Shown: positions 18,741 through 28,265, counted from the first letter of the stretch. The stretch is DNA of 64,000 bases from Brevundimonas sp. (GCF_027487935.1 NZ_JAIYCP010000005.1:1-64000); one strand, 5' to 3'. Made by a program: numbers and translations. The notes: generated by a model not told the origin, from the sequence alone.

Positions 18741-20932
18741 TGCTGCAGCTGCCTTTCGTTGCCACGCACACCGTGGCGCTGGCCGGGATAGAGCATCATG
18801 TCGAACGGAATGCTGCGGCTCTGCAGGCCGTCGATGACGCGGGTGGCGTTTTCGAAGATGACATTGTCGTCGGCCATGCCGTGAAGGAGCAGAAGCCGCC
18901 CCGTCAGCTGGTCCAGCTGGTCGAGGACGTCGGACGCGGCATAGCCCTCGGGATTGCCTTCGGGCGTCGACATGAAGCGTTCGGTATAGTGGGTGTCGTA
19001 GAGGCTCCAGTCGGTGACCGGGGCACCCGAAATGGCCGAGGTCAGGCCCATCGCCGGCTCGGTCAGCATGTGCAGGGTCATGAAACCGCCGTAGCTCCAG
19101 CCCATGGCGGAGATGCGATCGTCTGCAACAAAAGGAAGTGATCTCAGGTAGTTGATGGCCAACACCTGATCTTCGATCTCAGGCTGACCCATGCGGAGAT
19201 ACAGGGCCTGTTTGAAGGCCGCCGAGCGATCGCCCTCGCCGCGGTTATCGAGCCGGAAGACGATGTATCCGGCCTCTGTCAACAGTTGATTGGTCGCGCC
19301 CTGCCAGCTGCGACGGACGCCGCCGCCCGAGGGGCCGCCATAGACCTGCATGACCACGGGATACTGTTTCGAAGGGTCGAAGCCCGGCGGTGTGGTCATC
19401 TGCCAGACCAGGGTCTCGCCATGGCTTTCCAGGGTCCCGAAGGTCACTGCGCCCCGGCGCGAGACATAGGGATAGATCGGATGATCGGCGTCCAGCCGGT
19501 TATCCTCGATCCAGCGCACAAAGGTCCCGTCGGCGCGATAGAGGGCCGACTGCGCCGGGGTGTTCAGGTCGGTGTAGTTGCCGACATAGGCCGTGCCCGT
19601 CCGGTTCATCGACGCGCCCCACCAGCCGCCGCCCGGCGTCACCGCCACGGGCGTAACGGTCCGGCGCAGGCTGGCGCGGAACATCTGTTGCTCGATCGGC
19701 AACTCCGCCCCGTCACGCATCGAGGCGGTGAAGAAGACCTCGCCCGTGCGCTGGTTGACCCCGTTCAGGGTCTTGACCGGCCAGTCGCCCGCGGTGATCG
19801 CCCGGATACGGCCGCCGTCGCGGTTGTAGAGATAGAGGTGCCGCCAGCCGGTCTCTTCCGACGACCAGATGAAGTTGCCGTTTTCGAGGGTCTTGAAGTC
19901 GTCGGTCAGCGGCACCCAGGCGTCCGAGGTCCGCGTCAGGATCACCCGCGAGGCCCCCGTCGCGGGATCGACGCTCAGCAGGTCCAGCGTCTTCTGGTCG
20001 CGCGACTGGCGCTGGACATAGAGGGTGCGGCCGTCGGCGGACCAGTCCACGCGGGCCAGATAGATGTCGGGGTTGGAGCCCAGATCGACCTTCGTCCGCT
20101 GGCCGGATTCCCGGTCATGCACATACAGTTCGACCACGGCATTGGGCCGGCCGGCGCGCGGATAGCGCTGCTCGATCACACTGGCCCCGCCACCGGTGAT
20201 GTCGAGCCGCGGGATGATGTCGACGGTGCTCTCGTCGGTGCGTTGCAGGGCGATCCGGCGCTCGTCCGGGCTCCACCAGTAGCCGGTGTCGCGGTTCATC
20301 TCTTCCTGGGCGATGAACTCGGCCGTAGCCCAGGTGATGAGGCCCTCGCCGTCGGTCGTCACGGCCGTCTCGCGATTGCCGTTCAGGTCCAGTACGACCA
20401 GGTCCTGGTCACGGACGAAGGAGACGAAATTGCCCCGGGGCGAGACCTTGGCGTCGATCTCGTCGGCCGCGGTCTCGGTCAGGCGGCGCACGGCCCCGCC
20501 CGCACGCTCGGCGAGGAAGATGTCGCCTTCCAGCGGGGCGAGGATGTAGCGGCCCTGCTGGTCCCACGAATACTCGACCACGCCGCGCTGGCTGATCCGC
20601 ATCCGCTCGCGCCGGGCCTTCTCGGCCTCCGACAGTTCGCCGGCGTCGGGCACCAGCGCGCGGGCGTCGATCAGCTTGAACGGCTCGCCCTCACCGGTCG
20701 GCGCGGCCCACAGGTCCAGCACATCGACGTCGTCTTCCCGCGAGCGCAGGAAGGCCACCAGCTCACCATCCGGCGACAGGCTGACACCCCGCGCCACCGG
20801 CCCGGCCAGGGACGGATTGGCGAACACCCTCTCGGGCGTCAGGACCGCAGGATCTGCGGTTTGCGCCATCACGGCGGAGAACGGCGAAAGCGCCGCGAGG
20901 AACAGGGTGGAGGCGAGGAGTTTGTTGCGCAT
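18674..20932 (-). CDS. Dipeptidyl-peptidase IV-like S9 family peptidase, secreted
   Basis: Start 20932 gives 752 residues with a cleavable signal peptide ending near VMAQ. An N-terminal beta-propeller (DPPIV_N) is followed by an alpha/beta hydrolase domain with the nucleophile in GWSYGGF (Ser613), Asp in HGMADDNVIF and His in GQRHGVRG. The EFIAQEEMNRDTGYWWSPDE segment resembles the DPP-IV Glu pair that binds the substrate N-terminus. It likely removes dipeptides with penultimate Pro or Ala in the periplasm. It is read in the same direction as the amidase, whose start it overlaps. Confidence 0.9.
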   Translation of the reverse strand: MRNKLLASTLFLAALSPFSAVMAQTADPAVLTPERVFANPSLAGPVARGVSLSPDGELVAFLRSREDDVDVLDLWAAPTGEGEPFKLIDARALVPDAGELSEAEKARRERMRISQRGVVEYSWDQQGRYILAPLEGDIFLAERAGGAVRRLTETAADEIDAKVSPRGNFVSFVRDQDLVVLDLNGNRETAVTTDGEGLITWATAEFIAQEEMNRDTGYWWSPDERRIALQRTDESTVDIIPRLDITGGGASVIEQRYPRAGRPNAVVELYVHDRESGQRTKVDLGSNPDIYLARVDWSADGRTLYVQRQSRDQKTLDLLSVDPATGASRVILTRTSDAWVPLTDDFKTLENGNFIWSSEETGWRHLYLYNRDGGRIRAITAGDWPVKTLNGVNQRTGEVFFTASMRDGAELPIEQQMFRASLRRTVTPVAVTPGGGWWGASMNRTGTAYVGNYTDLNTPAQSALYRADGTFVRWIEDNRLDADHPIYPYVSRRGAVTFGTLESHGETLVWQMTTPPGFDPSKQYPVVMQVYGGPSGGGVRRSWQGATNQLLTEAGYIVFRLDNRGEGDRSAAFKQALYLRMGQPEIEDQVLAINYLRSLPFVADDRISAMGWSYGGFMTLHMLTEPAMGLTSAISGAPVTDWSLYDTHYTERFMSTPEGNPEGYAASDVLDQLDQLTGRLLLLHGMADDNVIFENATRVIDGLQSRSIPFDMMLYPGQRHGVRGNERQLQQWRTYLDFLDRTIGSRAPAAQD

Positions 20933-21356
20933 GGGGCGGACGCTAGCGGTCGTTTCGGCCGGCGTCATCCCCGATTCCGCACCCGCGGCAAAGGGGTCGA
21001 AAGTACACTGTGGCCGCCGGAAATTTTCGCACCGACGGGCAGCCCTGCGCGGGGTCGTCGCCGGGGGAGCGTGTCGATCCCGAAGCGGGCGCCGTGATGT
21101 GTTTCGAACCGTCAAAATCTCCTGTCTCCATGGCCGTTTCACATAGAGACACAGGGGTACGTCAGCTTCGGTCGCAGGCCGGTGGACGGAGGTCGGGCGA
21201 GGTCGGATCGAGGGGCCGGAAGACACGGTCAGGGGCGAAAAGGGAGGCGATGATCAGGGGCGAGAAGACAGCATCAGGCCGGGTCGCTGCGGAACATGTC
21301 CGACGCGACATCCGCATCCCTTCCCCCCTCGCCTCTCACCCCCTAAGAAGCGCGCA
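20933..21356. other. 424-bp intergenic region between divergent S9 peptidase and ferredoxin reductase
   Basis: No convincing gene was found here; the short frames have no family features. It must hold promoters for both neighbours. One small feature is a direct repeat, TCAGGGGCGA followed by (A/G)AAG-like bases, at about 21229 and 21254 (25 bp apart), of unknown meaning. Confidence 0.4.
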
Positions 21357-22172
21357 ATGACCGACGCCGCCGCCGCCCCGCCGCCTGCAAAGGCCTCTGC
21401 CTTCCATGAGCTGGAAGTGCTGTGGGTGCGTCACTGGACCGACCAGCTGTTCAGCTTCGCCATCGCCCGGCCCGAGGATTTCCGCTTCCGCTCCGGCGAG
21501 TTCGTGATGATCGGCCTGCCGGGCGCAGACGGCGGCAAGCCGATCCTGCGGGCCTATTCGATCGCCAGCCCGGGCTGGGCCGAGGAGCTGGAGTTCCTGT
21601 CGATCAAGGTGCCCGACGGCCCCCTGACCTCGCGCCTGCAGAAGATCCAGCCGGGCGACACGGTGCTGATGGGCAAAAAGCCGACCGGCACCCTGGTGCT
21701 GGACGCCCTGACCGGGGGTGAGCGGCTCTGGCTGATCGGGACCGGCACGGGCCTGGCCCCCTGGCTCAGCGTAGCGCGCGATCCCGACACCTACAGCCGG
21801 TTCGGCCATGTCGTGGTCTGCCATACGGTGCGCCATGTCGCTGACCTGACCTATCGCGACTTCCTGACCACGGGCATCCACGACGATCCCCTGATCGGCG
21901 AGGAGGCCCGGGCCCAGCTGACCTATTATCCCACCGTCACCCGCGAGCCGTTCGAACACCCCGGGCGGATCACGGAGCGGATCACGTCCGGTGCCCTGTT
22001 CGACGACCTCGGCCTGCCGCACGGCTTCTCGCCCGAACGCGACCGGGTCATGCTGTGCGGCTCCATGGCCATGATCAAGGAAACCGCCGAACTGCTGGAA
22101 GGCTTCGGTCTGACGGAAGGCTCGAACGCCGGGCCGGGCGACTATGTGCTGGAGCGCGCCTTTGTCGGGTGA
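21357..22172 (+). CDS. fpr: Ferredoxin--NADP(+) reductase
   Basis: The 271-residue protein has the FAD motif RAYSIAS, SIKVPDGPLTSRLQ, the pyridine-nucleotide stretch LIGTGTGLAPWLSVARDP, VMLCGSMAMIKETAELL and the aromatic-ending tail YVLERAFVG, as in bacterial FPR-type enzymes. It exchanges electrons between NADPH and ferredoxin or flavodoxin and often serves oxidative-stress defence. The gene stands alone, and its 3' side carries a palindromic repeat element. Confidence 0.92.
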   Translation: MTDAAAAPPPAKASAFHELEVLWVRHWTDQLFSFAIARPEDFRFRSGEFVMIGLPGADGGKPILRAYSIASPGWAEELEFLSIKVPDGPLTSRLQKIQPGDTVLMGKKPTGTLVLDALTGGERLWLIGTGTGLAPWLSVARDPDTYSRFGHVVVCHTVRHVADLTYRDFLTTGIHDDPLIGEEARAQLTYYPTVTREPFEHPGRITERITSGALFDDLGLPHGFSPERDRVMLCGSMAMIKETAELLEGFGLTEGSNAGPGDYVLERAFVG

Positions 22173-22185
22173 ACCCCAATCCCAT

Positions 22186-22321
22186 TCCGCTCATCCCCGC
22201 GAAAGCGGGGACCCAGTTCTGTCCATCCTGGCATCCGTGTGTCAGGACCTGGGTCGGTGGCCCCCGACAACGATCACATCACCCAAAGCACTGGGTCCCC
22301 GCTTTCGCGGGGATGAGCGGA
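22186..22321. repeat. 136-bp inverted-repeat element with two perfect 32-bp arms
   Basis: The arm at 22186-22217 is the exact reverse complement of the arm at 22290-22321. Each arm contains its own hairpin CCCCGC-GAAA-GCGGGG with a GNRA-type loop. The 72-bp centre shows no gene. It lies directly between fpr and the chorismate mutase gene and resembles a paired REP (BIME-like) or MITE-type element. It may also act as a transcript 3' end for fpr. Confidence 0.85.
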
Positions 22322-22330
22322 GAGTTTGAG

Positions 22331-22663
22331 TTGAGCTCGCCCGAAACACTCACGATCGATCCGCGCACCGCGCCGGAAGACTGCGCCTCCATGGTGGAGG
22401 TGCGCCAGGGCGTGGACGCCCTCGACCGCGCCCTCGTCGCCCTGCTGGCCGAGCGCCAGCGCTATATGGACGCCGCCGCCCGTATCAAGCCGGACCGGTC
22501 GGTGGTGCATGACAACGCCCGCATCGAGGATGTCGTCGCCAAGGTGCTGGCAGCCGCCGGTCCTGCCGGCCTGTCGCCCGCCATCGCCGAGCCGGTGTGG
22601 CGGACCCTGATCGACCGCTGCATCGCGCATGAGTTCGAGACGTTCGACCGGACGCGCGGCTAG
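22331..22663 (+). CDS. Chorismate mutase (AroQ class, small)
   Basis: About 110 residues of all-helical AroQ-type chorismate mutase: MVEVRQGVDALDRALVALL, then ERQRYMDAAARIK and the IAEPVWRTLIDRCIAHEF helix. It converts chorismate to prephenate for Phe/Tyr synthesis; PchB-like isochorismate lyase is a possible alternative. TTG at 22331 is preferred because GGAGAG sits just upstream. The ATG at 22313 (six residues longer) lies inside the right arm of the repeat and has no spaced ribosome site. Confidence 0.8.
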   Translation: MSSPETLTIDPRTAPEDCASMVEVRQGVDALDRALVALLAERQRYMDAAARIKPDRSVVHDNARIEDVVAKVLAAAGPAGLSPAIAEPVWRTLIDRCIAHEFETFDRTRG

Positions 22664-22677
22664 CGTCTGTCCCCGCC

Positions 22678-23031
22678 TCAGCCTTTCAGCGACCGCAGCA
22701 TGAGCTCATGCCGATAGGCCGCCACATCGCCGAGGGCGATCTCCAGAGCGTCTGTGACGCGGCCCAGCAACGGCGGAGCCGTGGCCTTGTCGGCGGCCTC
22801 GGCCGACTGGCAGGCCGACGCCAGCGTGTCGGCGCCGATGCCGGCCGCCGCCCCCCGGATGGTGTGGACGGCGTCGCGCCAGCCGTCGTCGCGGACGTCC
22901 AGCAGCGGTGACCACATCGCCGCCTGCTGGGTGAACAGGTCCAGCACCTCCTCGGTGATGGCGTCGTCGCCGCCGGTCATCCGCTCCAGAACCGAGAAGT
23001 CGACCGCGCCGGACAGGTCACGTCGCGCCAT
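22678..23031 (-). CDS. Orphan histidine-phosphotransfer (Hpt) domain protein
   Basis: The 117 residues form a single Hpt four-helix domain. The phosphorylatable His56 lies in AVHTIRGAAAGIGA, matching the HxxKG/A-type box with Arg in place of Lys. Such proteins relay phosphate between receiver domains. The start codon overlaps the stop of the upstream permease gene by ATGA, so it is translated after the permease, although no kinase or receiver gene is close. Its partner cannot be identified here. Confidence 0.78.
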   Translation of the reverse strand: MARRDLSGAVDFSVLERMTGGDDAITEEVLDLFTQQAAMWSPLLDVRDDGWRDAVHTIRGAAAGIGADTLASACQSAEAADKATAPPLLGRVTDALEIALGDVAAYRHELMLRSLKG

Positions 23032-24482
23032 CAGCCGGCGGTCTCCTCGCCCTTGGCCAGCCGGGAGTTCCAGGCGGACCAGGCGAAATAGATCACCAGG
23101 CCGGCGAGGTTCCAGTAGAGGAAATACAGCTGGGTCGAGGGCCGCAGGCTGAAGAAGAAGATCACGCAGCCGACAATGGTGATGCCCCCCACCAGCCACC
23201 ACAGCGGTGCCTTGAAGACACGCGGGCGGTGCGGATCGCGGATGCGCAGCACGATCAGGCAGACACCGACCGCCGCGAAGGCCGCCAGCGTTCCGGCATT
23301 GGCCAGTGAGGCCAGCTCGTCCAGCCGCATGACGCCGGCGAGGCCCGCCACCACGATGGCGGTGAAGATGGTCACCACCGCCGGCACGCCGCGCGAGGAC
23401 ACCTTGGCCAGACGGCGCGGCAGCAGGCCGTCGCGGGCCATGCCGAGGAAGATACGGCTCTGGCCGAACAGGAAGGCCAGCAGCACGGTCGGCAGGGCGA
23501 CCACGGCCGAGACCGCGATCCACTGCGCCGCCGTCCCCTGCCCCATCTCGCGCAGGATCAGGGCCAGGGGTTCGGGGCTTTCGGCAAAGCTGGCCACCGG
23601 GCGGGCCCCGATCGCGGCGGCGGCCACAACCAGATACAGGGCCGTGCAGACCACCATCGAGCCGACGATGCCGATGGCCAGGTCGCGCTCTGGCCGTTTG
23701 GTCTCCTCGGCGGCCGTCGAGATGGCGTCGAAGCCGTAGAAGGCGAAGAAGATGATCGCGGCCGCCGCCATGACCCCGGTCTGGACCACGGGCTGGCCGG
23801 TGATCTGCTCGGCGAACGGCAGGGCCGGGGCACCGAAGCCATTGGGCATGAAGGGGGTGAAGTTGGCGGCGTCGAAGGCCGGCAGGGCGATGGCCACAAA
23901 GGCGATCAGGGCGGCGATCTTGATGACCACGAGAATGGCGTTCAGCGTCGCGCTCTCGCGGGTGCCGAGCAGCAGAAGGCCCGTCACCACGGCGATGATG
24001 AAGACGGCCGGGAGATTGACCAGCCCGCCCTCGACATGCGGTCCCGCCGCCAGCATGGCCGGCAGCTCAACGCCCAGCCCGGCGAGGAATCCGGTCGCAT
24101 AGCCCGACCAGCCCACCGCCACGGCCGAGACGACCAGCGAATACTCGAGGATCAGGCTCCAGCCGACGATCCAGGCGATCAGCTCGCCCAGCACGGCGTA
24201 GGAATAGGTATAGGCACTGCCCGCCGCCGGCATCATGGTCGAGAGCTCGGCATAGGCCAGGGCGGCGCAGGCGCAGACCAGCCCGGCCAGGGCGAAGCTG
24301 ATCATCACCGCCGGACCGGCCAGGCCGGCGCCGACCCCGATCAGGGTCAGGATGCCGGTGCCGACGATCGCCCCGACGCCGAGCGCCATCAGATGCGGCC
24401 AGCCCAGCGTCTTCTTCAGCGCCGGCCCGTCGTGCGGGGCCAGCATGGCGTCAATCGAGCGCCGGCGGTTCCAGAAGGCCAT
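23031..24482 (-). CDS. APC-superfamily amino-acid permease (cationic amino-acid transporter-like)
   Basis: The 483-residue polytopic protein begins with ALKKTLGWPHLMALGVGAIVGTGI, the conserved first helix of the APC/CAT family. About 12-13 hydrophobic segments follow, with conserved FFAFYGFDAISTAAEE in the middle. It is expected to import amino acids across the inner membrane, by proton symport or exchange. The Hpt gene follows with an ATGA overlap. Substrate specificity is not evident. Confidence 0.88.
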   Translation of the reverse strand: MAFWNRRRSIDAMLAPHDGPALKKTLGWPHLMALGVGAIVGTGILTLIGVGAGLAGPAVMISFALAGLVCACAALAYAELSTMMPAAGSAYTYSYAVLGELIAWIVGWSLILEYSLVVSAVAVGWSGYATGFLAGLGVELPAMLAAGPHVEGGLVNLPAVFIIAVVTGLLLLGTRESATLNAILVVIKIAALIAFVAIALPAFDAANFTPFMPNGFGAPALPFAEQITGQPVVQTGVMAAAAIIFFAFYGFDAISTAAEETKRPERDLAIGIVGSMVVCTALYLVVAAAAIGARPVASFAESPEPLALILREMGQGTAAQWIAVSAVVALPTVLLAFLFGQSRIFLGMARDGLLPRRLAKVSSRGVPAVVTIFTAIVVAGLAGVMRLDELASLANAGTLAAFAAVGVCLIVLRIRDPHRPRVFKAPLWWLVGGITIVGCVIFFFSLRPSTQLYFLYWNLAGLVIYFAWSAWNSRLAKGEETAG

Positions 24483-24683
24483 GGTCGTTTCCCCCGTCGC
24501 CGCTCCCCGGCGGCTGATTCATCGGACCCTAGCCCGTCCTGCGACAAACCGAAACGGAACCCTGAATCTCCTTGCACGCGAGAGGCATTCCCCTTAGGAA
24601 CGCCGCTCTCCGAAACCGGTCTTCTGACTGGCAAAGGGTGAGACGGCACGGGCCTTGCGTGGCATGCGCCGGACGAATGGTCC

Positions 24684-24759
<76 letters not shown>

Positions 24760-24914
24760 TCGTTCTCCGCCAGGGTCGCTGAGGCAGCGGTCCGGGGCGG
24801 GATGGTCCGGCCACTGGACTTCCGGCCCCCGACAATGTTCATCTCCCCCCGCCAAGGACGCGGCCGCTGACGGCGGCGAGAGACGTCCGCACCTGTCCCC
24901 GGGGATGACACACC

Positions 24915-27900
24915 ATGAAGCGCGCTTTTCTGACCACGGTCGCCCTGCTGGCGCTCGCCTGTCCCGCCGGGGCCCAGACGCCCGCGCCGGTCGCCGGCGC
25001 CGATGCCGCACCGGCCGCCGCGCCTGCGGAGGCCTCGGCCGAAACGCCCAAATGGGATGTGCAGAATCCGCCCGGACCGTCGCGTGACATCTCGATCGAC
25101 GTGACCCGCGGGACCTGGATGTCGCTGGACGTCAGCCCCGACGGCCAGACCATCGTCTTCGACCTGCTGGGCGACATCTATGTCATGCCGGTCTCTGGGG
25201 GTGAGGCGCGGGCCATCGCCTCGGGCGTGGCCTGGGACATGCAGCCGAAATGGTCGCCGGACGGCCGCCATATCGCCTTCACCTCGGACCGGGCCGGTGG
25301 CGACAACATCTGGATCATGGAGGCCGACGGCTCGAACCCGACGCAGGTGTCGCGGGAGAGCTTTCGCCTGCTGAACCAGCCGGAATGGTCGCCCGACGGC
25401 CAGTTCATCGTGGCGCGGAAGCATTTCACCTCGTCCCGCTCGCTGGGGGCCGGCGAGCTGTGGATGTACCACCGCTCGGGCGGCAACGGCGTGCAGATGA
25501 CCGAGCGCCGGACGCAGCAGAAGGACACGGGCGAGCCCGCCTTCTCGCCGGACGGTCGCTATGTCTATTTCAGCGACGACGCCACGCCGGGCGCGACCTT
25601 CGAATACTCCAAGGACGTCAACGACCAGATCTACATCATCCGCCGTCTGGATCGCGAGACGGGCGAGATCGATCCCTATATCACCGGCCCCGGCGGCTCG
25701 ATCCGTCCGACGCCGTCGCCTGACGGCAAGTCGATCGCCTTCATCCGCCGGGTTCGCTACCAGTCGACCCTCTATGTCATGGACATCGAGTCCGGGCGTG
25801 AGACGCCGGTCTTCTCGGGTCTCGACCGCGACCTGCAGGAGACCTGGGCGATCCACGGCGTCTATCCGGCGATCAGCTGGACCCCCGACAACCGCTCCAT
25901 CGTCTTCTGGGCCGACGGCCGGATCCAGCGCGTCGAGGTGGGCACCCAGGCCGTCACGGACATCCCCTTCCACGTCGCCGACACCCGGCGGGTGCAGGAC
26001 ACGGTGCGCTTCCCCGTCGAGGTGGCACCCGACACCTTCGACGTCCGAATGATCCGCTGGGCCCGCCCCTCGCCGGACGGGACAAAGGTGGTGTTCGAGG
26101 CCCTCGGCACTCTGTGGATCCGGGACCTGCCGACCGGAACGGCACGCCGGCTGACGCGCCAGAACGACCATTTCGAGCTGTATCCCAACTGGTCCCGTGA
26201 CGGCCGCTCCATCGTCTATACGACCTGGGACGACCAGGAATTCGGCTCGGTCCGCGTCGTGCCCGTCAGCGGCGGTGCGGGTCGCGTGGTGACCCCCAAC
26301 CCCGGCCACTATATCGAGCCGACCTTCTCGCCGGACGGCCGGACCATCGTCTATCGCGCCGTCAGCGACGGCTTCCTGACCAGTGCCCTGTGGAGCCGCG
26401 ACCCCGGCGTCTATCGCATCCCCACGGCCGGCGGTGCGCCGGTCTTCATGACCGACGACGGTTCCACGCCCCAATTTGGTGCCGACAATGACCGGGTCTT
26501 CCTGCAGGGCCGCGACGGCGACAAACAGACCCTGATCTCGGTCAATCTCGACGGCGAGGACGAACGAACCCACCTGACCTCGGAATGGGCCAGCGAGTTC
26601 GCTGTCTCGCCCGACGGGAACTGGATCGGCTGGACCGAGCGGTTCAACGCCTATGTCGCCCCCTTCGTCATGGCGGGCCGGCCTGTCGCCATCAGTGCGG
26701 AGGGCAAGTCCTTGCCGCAGGCCCGGGTCACCCGCGACGCCGGCGAATGGCTGAGCTGGTCAGGCGACTCGCAGCGGCTGCAATGGTCGCTGGGGCCGCA
26801 ACTGTTCACCCGCGACCTGAACCAGGCCTTCACCTTCGTCGACGGTGCCCCCGACGAACTGCCCGCGCCCGACGAGGCCGGGATCAATCTCGGCTTCAGC
26901 GCCCAGGCGGACAGGCCCGAAGGCCGCATGGCCCTGACCGGGGCCCGGCTGATCACCATGAACGGCACCGAGGTCATCGAAAACGGGGTGGTCATCGTCA
27001 ACGGCAACCGGATCGAGGCCATCGGTCCGGCTTCCAGCACCCCGGTGCCGGCCGGCGTCCCGGTCATGGACATGGCCGGCAAGACCATCATGCCCGGCCT
27101 GGTCGACGCCCACTGGCACGGCTCCATGGGGTCGGACGAGATCATCCCCGAACAGAGCTGGGTCGACTATGCCTCGCTGGCCTTCGGCGTGACCACGATC
27201 CACAACCCCTCGGCCGATACCAGCGAGATCTTCGCCCACAGCGAACTGGCCCGCACCGGCCGGATTATCGCGCCGCGCATCTTCTCGACCGGCACCATTC
27301 TCTACGGGGCCAGCACGGCCTTCACCGCCCAGGTCGATGACCTCGACGATGCCCTGTCGACCCTGCGGCGGATGCAGGCGGCCGGGGCCTGGAGCGTCAA
27401 GAGCTACAACCAGCCGCGGCGTGACCAGCGTCAGCAGATCATCGAGGCCGCGCGCCGGCTGCACATGATGGTCGTCCCCGAGGGTGGCTCGCTGTTCCAG
27501 CACAATATGTCGATGATCGTCGACGGCCACACCACGATCGAACACTCGATCCCGCTGGCCCGTCTTTATGACGACGTCCACCAGCTGTGGCGCCAGACGG
27601 GGGTGGCCTACAACCCGACCCTGGTCGTGGCCTATGGCGGCAGCTACGGCGAAAACTACTGGTACCAGGAGAGCGAGGTCTGGAACCATCCGATCCTTAC
27701 GCAATACGTGCCGCGCCGCATCCTCGACTCCCGCGCCCGGCGGCCGGAGACCCTGCCCGACAATGAGTGGAACCACATCTCGATCGCCCGCGAGGCGACG
27801 CGGCTGTCCGAACAGGGCGTCAGCGTCCTGATCGGCGCCCATGGCCAGCGCGAGGGACTGGCGGCCCATTGGGAGCTGTGGAGCCTGGCCCAGGGCGGCA

Positions 27901-28211
27901 TGGCCCCGATGGACGTGATCCGCGCCGGCACCCTGAACGGCGCACGCGCCCTGGGACTGGACCGGGACATCGGCTCCCTGGAGGTCGGCAAGCTGGCCGA
28001 TATGGTGGTGATGGACCAGAACCCGCTGGAGAACATCCGCAACACCACCTCGATCGCCTTCACGATCGCCAACGGCCGCGTCTATGACTCCGGCATGAAC
28101 GAGGTCGCGCCGCGCCAGCGGGCCCGCGCTCCCTTCTGGTTCGCCGAGGCCGGCGGCGAGGGCTGGGCGGCAGGGGCAACCGAGGTCGAGACCGACGGCC
28201 ACGGCCACTGA
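24915..28211 (+). CDS. Secreted TolB-like beta-propeller / amidohydrolase fusion protein
   Basis: The 1098-residue protein has a signal peptide ending at about AGAQ. A long propeller follows, built from repeated WSPDG/SPDGK PD40 units (about 60-640). The C-terminal amidohydrolase starts with ALTGARLITMNG and has metal motif DAHWHGS, with further histidines in TTIEHSIPL and LIGAHGQ, and the ending GTLNGARALGLDRDIGSLEVGKLADMVVMD. It probably hydrolyses cyclic or blocked peptides in the periplasm, but the substrate is unknown. It is a single gene, starting about 155 bp after tRNA-Lys. Confidence 0.88.
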   Translation: MKRAFLTTVALLALACPAGAQTPAPVAGADAAPAAAPAEASAETPKWDVQNPPGPSRDISIDVTRGTWMSLDVSPDGQTIVFDLLGDIYVMPVSGGEARAIASGVAWDMQPKWSPDGRHIAFTSDRAGGDNIWIMEADGSNPTQVSRESFRLLNQPEWSPDGQFIVARKHFTSSRSLGAGELWMYHRSGGNGVQMTERRTQQKDTGEPAFSPDGRYVYFSDDATPGATFEYSKDVNDQIYIIRRLDRETGEIDPYITGPGGSIRPTPSPDGKSIAFIRRVRYQSTLYVMDIESGRETPVFSGLDRDLQETWAIHGVYPAISWTPDNRSIVFWADGRIQRVEVGTQAVTDIPFHVADTRRVQDTVRFPVEVAPDTFDVRMIRWARPSPDGTKVVFEALGTLWIRDLPTGTARRLTRQNDHFELYPNWSRDGRSIVYTTWDDQEFGSVRVVPVSGGAGRVVTPNPGHYIEPTFSPDGRTIVYRAVSDGFLTSALWSRDPGVYRIPTAGGAPVFMTDDGSTPQFGADNDRVFLQGRDGDKQTLISVNLDGEDERTHLTSEWASEFAVSPDGNWIGWTERFNAYVAPFVMAGRPVAISAEGKSLPQARVTRDAGEWLSWSGDSQRLQWSLGPQLFTRDLNQAFTFVDGAPDELPAPDEAGINLGFSAQADRPEGRMALTGARLITMNGTEVIENGVVIVNGNRIEAIGPASSTPVPAGVPVMDMAGKTIMPGLVDAHWHGSMGSDEIIPEQSWVDYASLAFGVTTIHNPSADTSEIFAHSELARTGRIIAPRIFSTGTILYGASTAFTAQVDDLDDALSTLRRMQAAGAWSVKSYNQPRRDQRQQIIEAARRLHMMVVPEGGSLFQHNMSMIVDGHTTIEHSIPLARLYDDVHQLWRQTGVAYNPTLVVAYGGSYGENYWYQESEVWNHPILTQYVPRRILDSRARRPETLPDNEWNHISIAREATRLSEQGVSVLIGAHGQREGLAAHWELWSLAQGGMAPMDVIRAGTLNGARALGLDRDIGSLEVGKLADMVVMDQNPLENIRNTTSIAFTIANGRVYDSGMNEVAPRQRARAPFWFAEAGGEGWAAGATEVETDGHGH

Positions 28212-28231
28212 CGGACCGGAGACTGTGGCGT

Positions 28232-28259
28232 CCGGCGGGACCGTTCGCGGTTCCGCCGG
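28232..28259. terminator. Hairpin between convergent amidohydrolase and Anbu genes
   Basis: CCGGCGG and CCGCCGG arms enclose ACCG-TTCG-CGGT, making a strong stem with a UUCG-type loop. It lies in the 54-bp gap between the genes ending at 28211 and 28266. There is no clear T-run, so it may be a bidirectional or RNA-stabilising hairpin rather than a classic terminator. Confidence 0.4.
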
Positions 28260-28265
28260 TGCCCC

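Noticed and set aside
19286-21097. 603-codon open frame antisense to the DPP-IV-like peptidase
   Set aside because: It has no recognisable domain and biased shadow composition; the opposite strand carries a complete peptidase with a catalytic triad.
22178-22330. CRISPR-like reading of the repeated CCCCGCGAAAGCGGGG units
   Set aside because: There are only two copies, in inverted not direct orientation, with no regular spacers; it is a palindromic repeat element.
24644-24658. CGGCACGGGCCTTGC, sigma-54-like spacing just upstream of tRNA-Lys
   Set aside because: The first base of the -24 element is wrong, and tRNA genes are expected to use the housekeeping sigma factor, so it is probably chance in GC-rich DNA.
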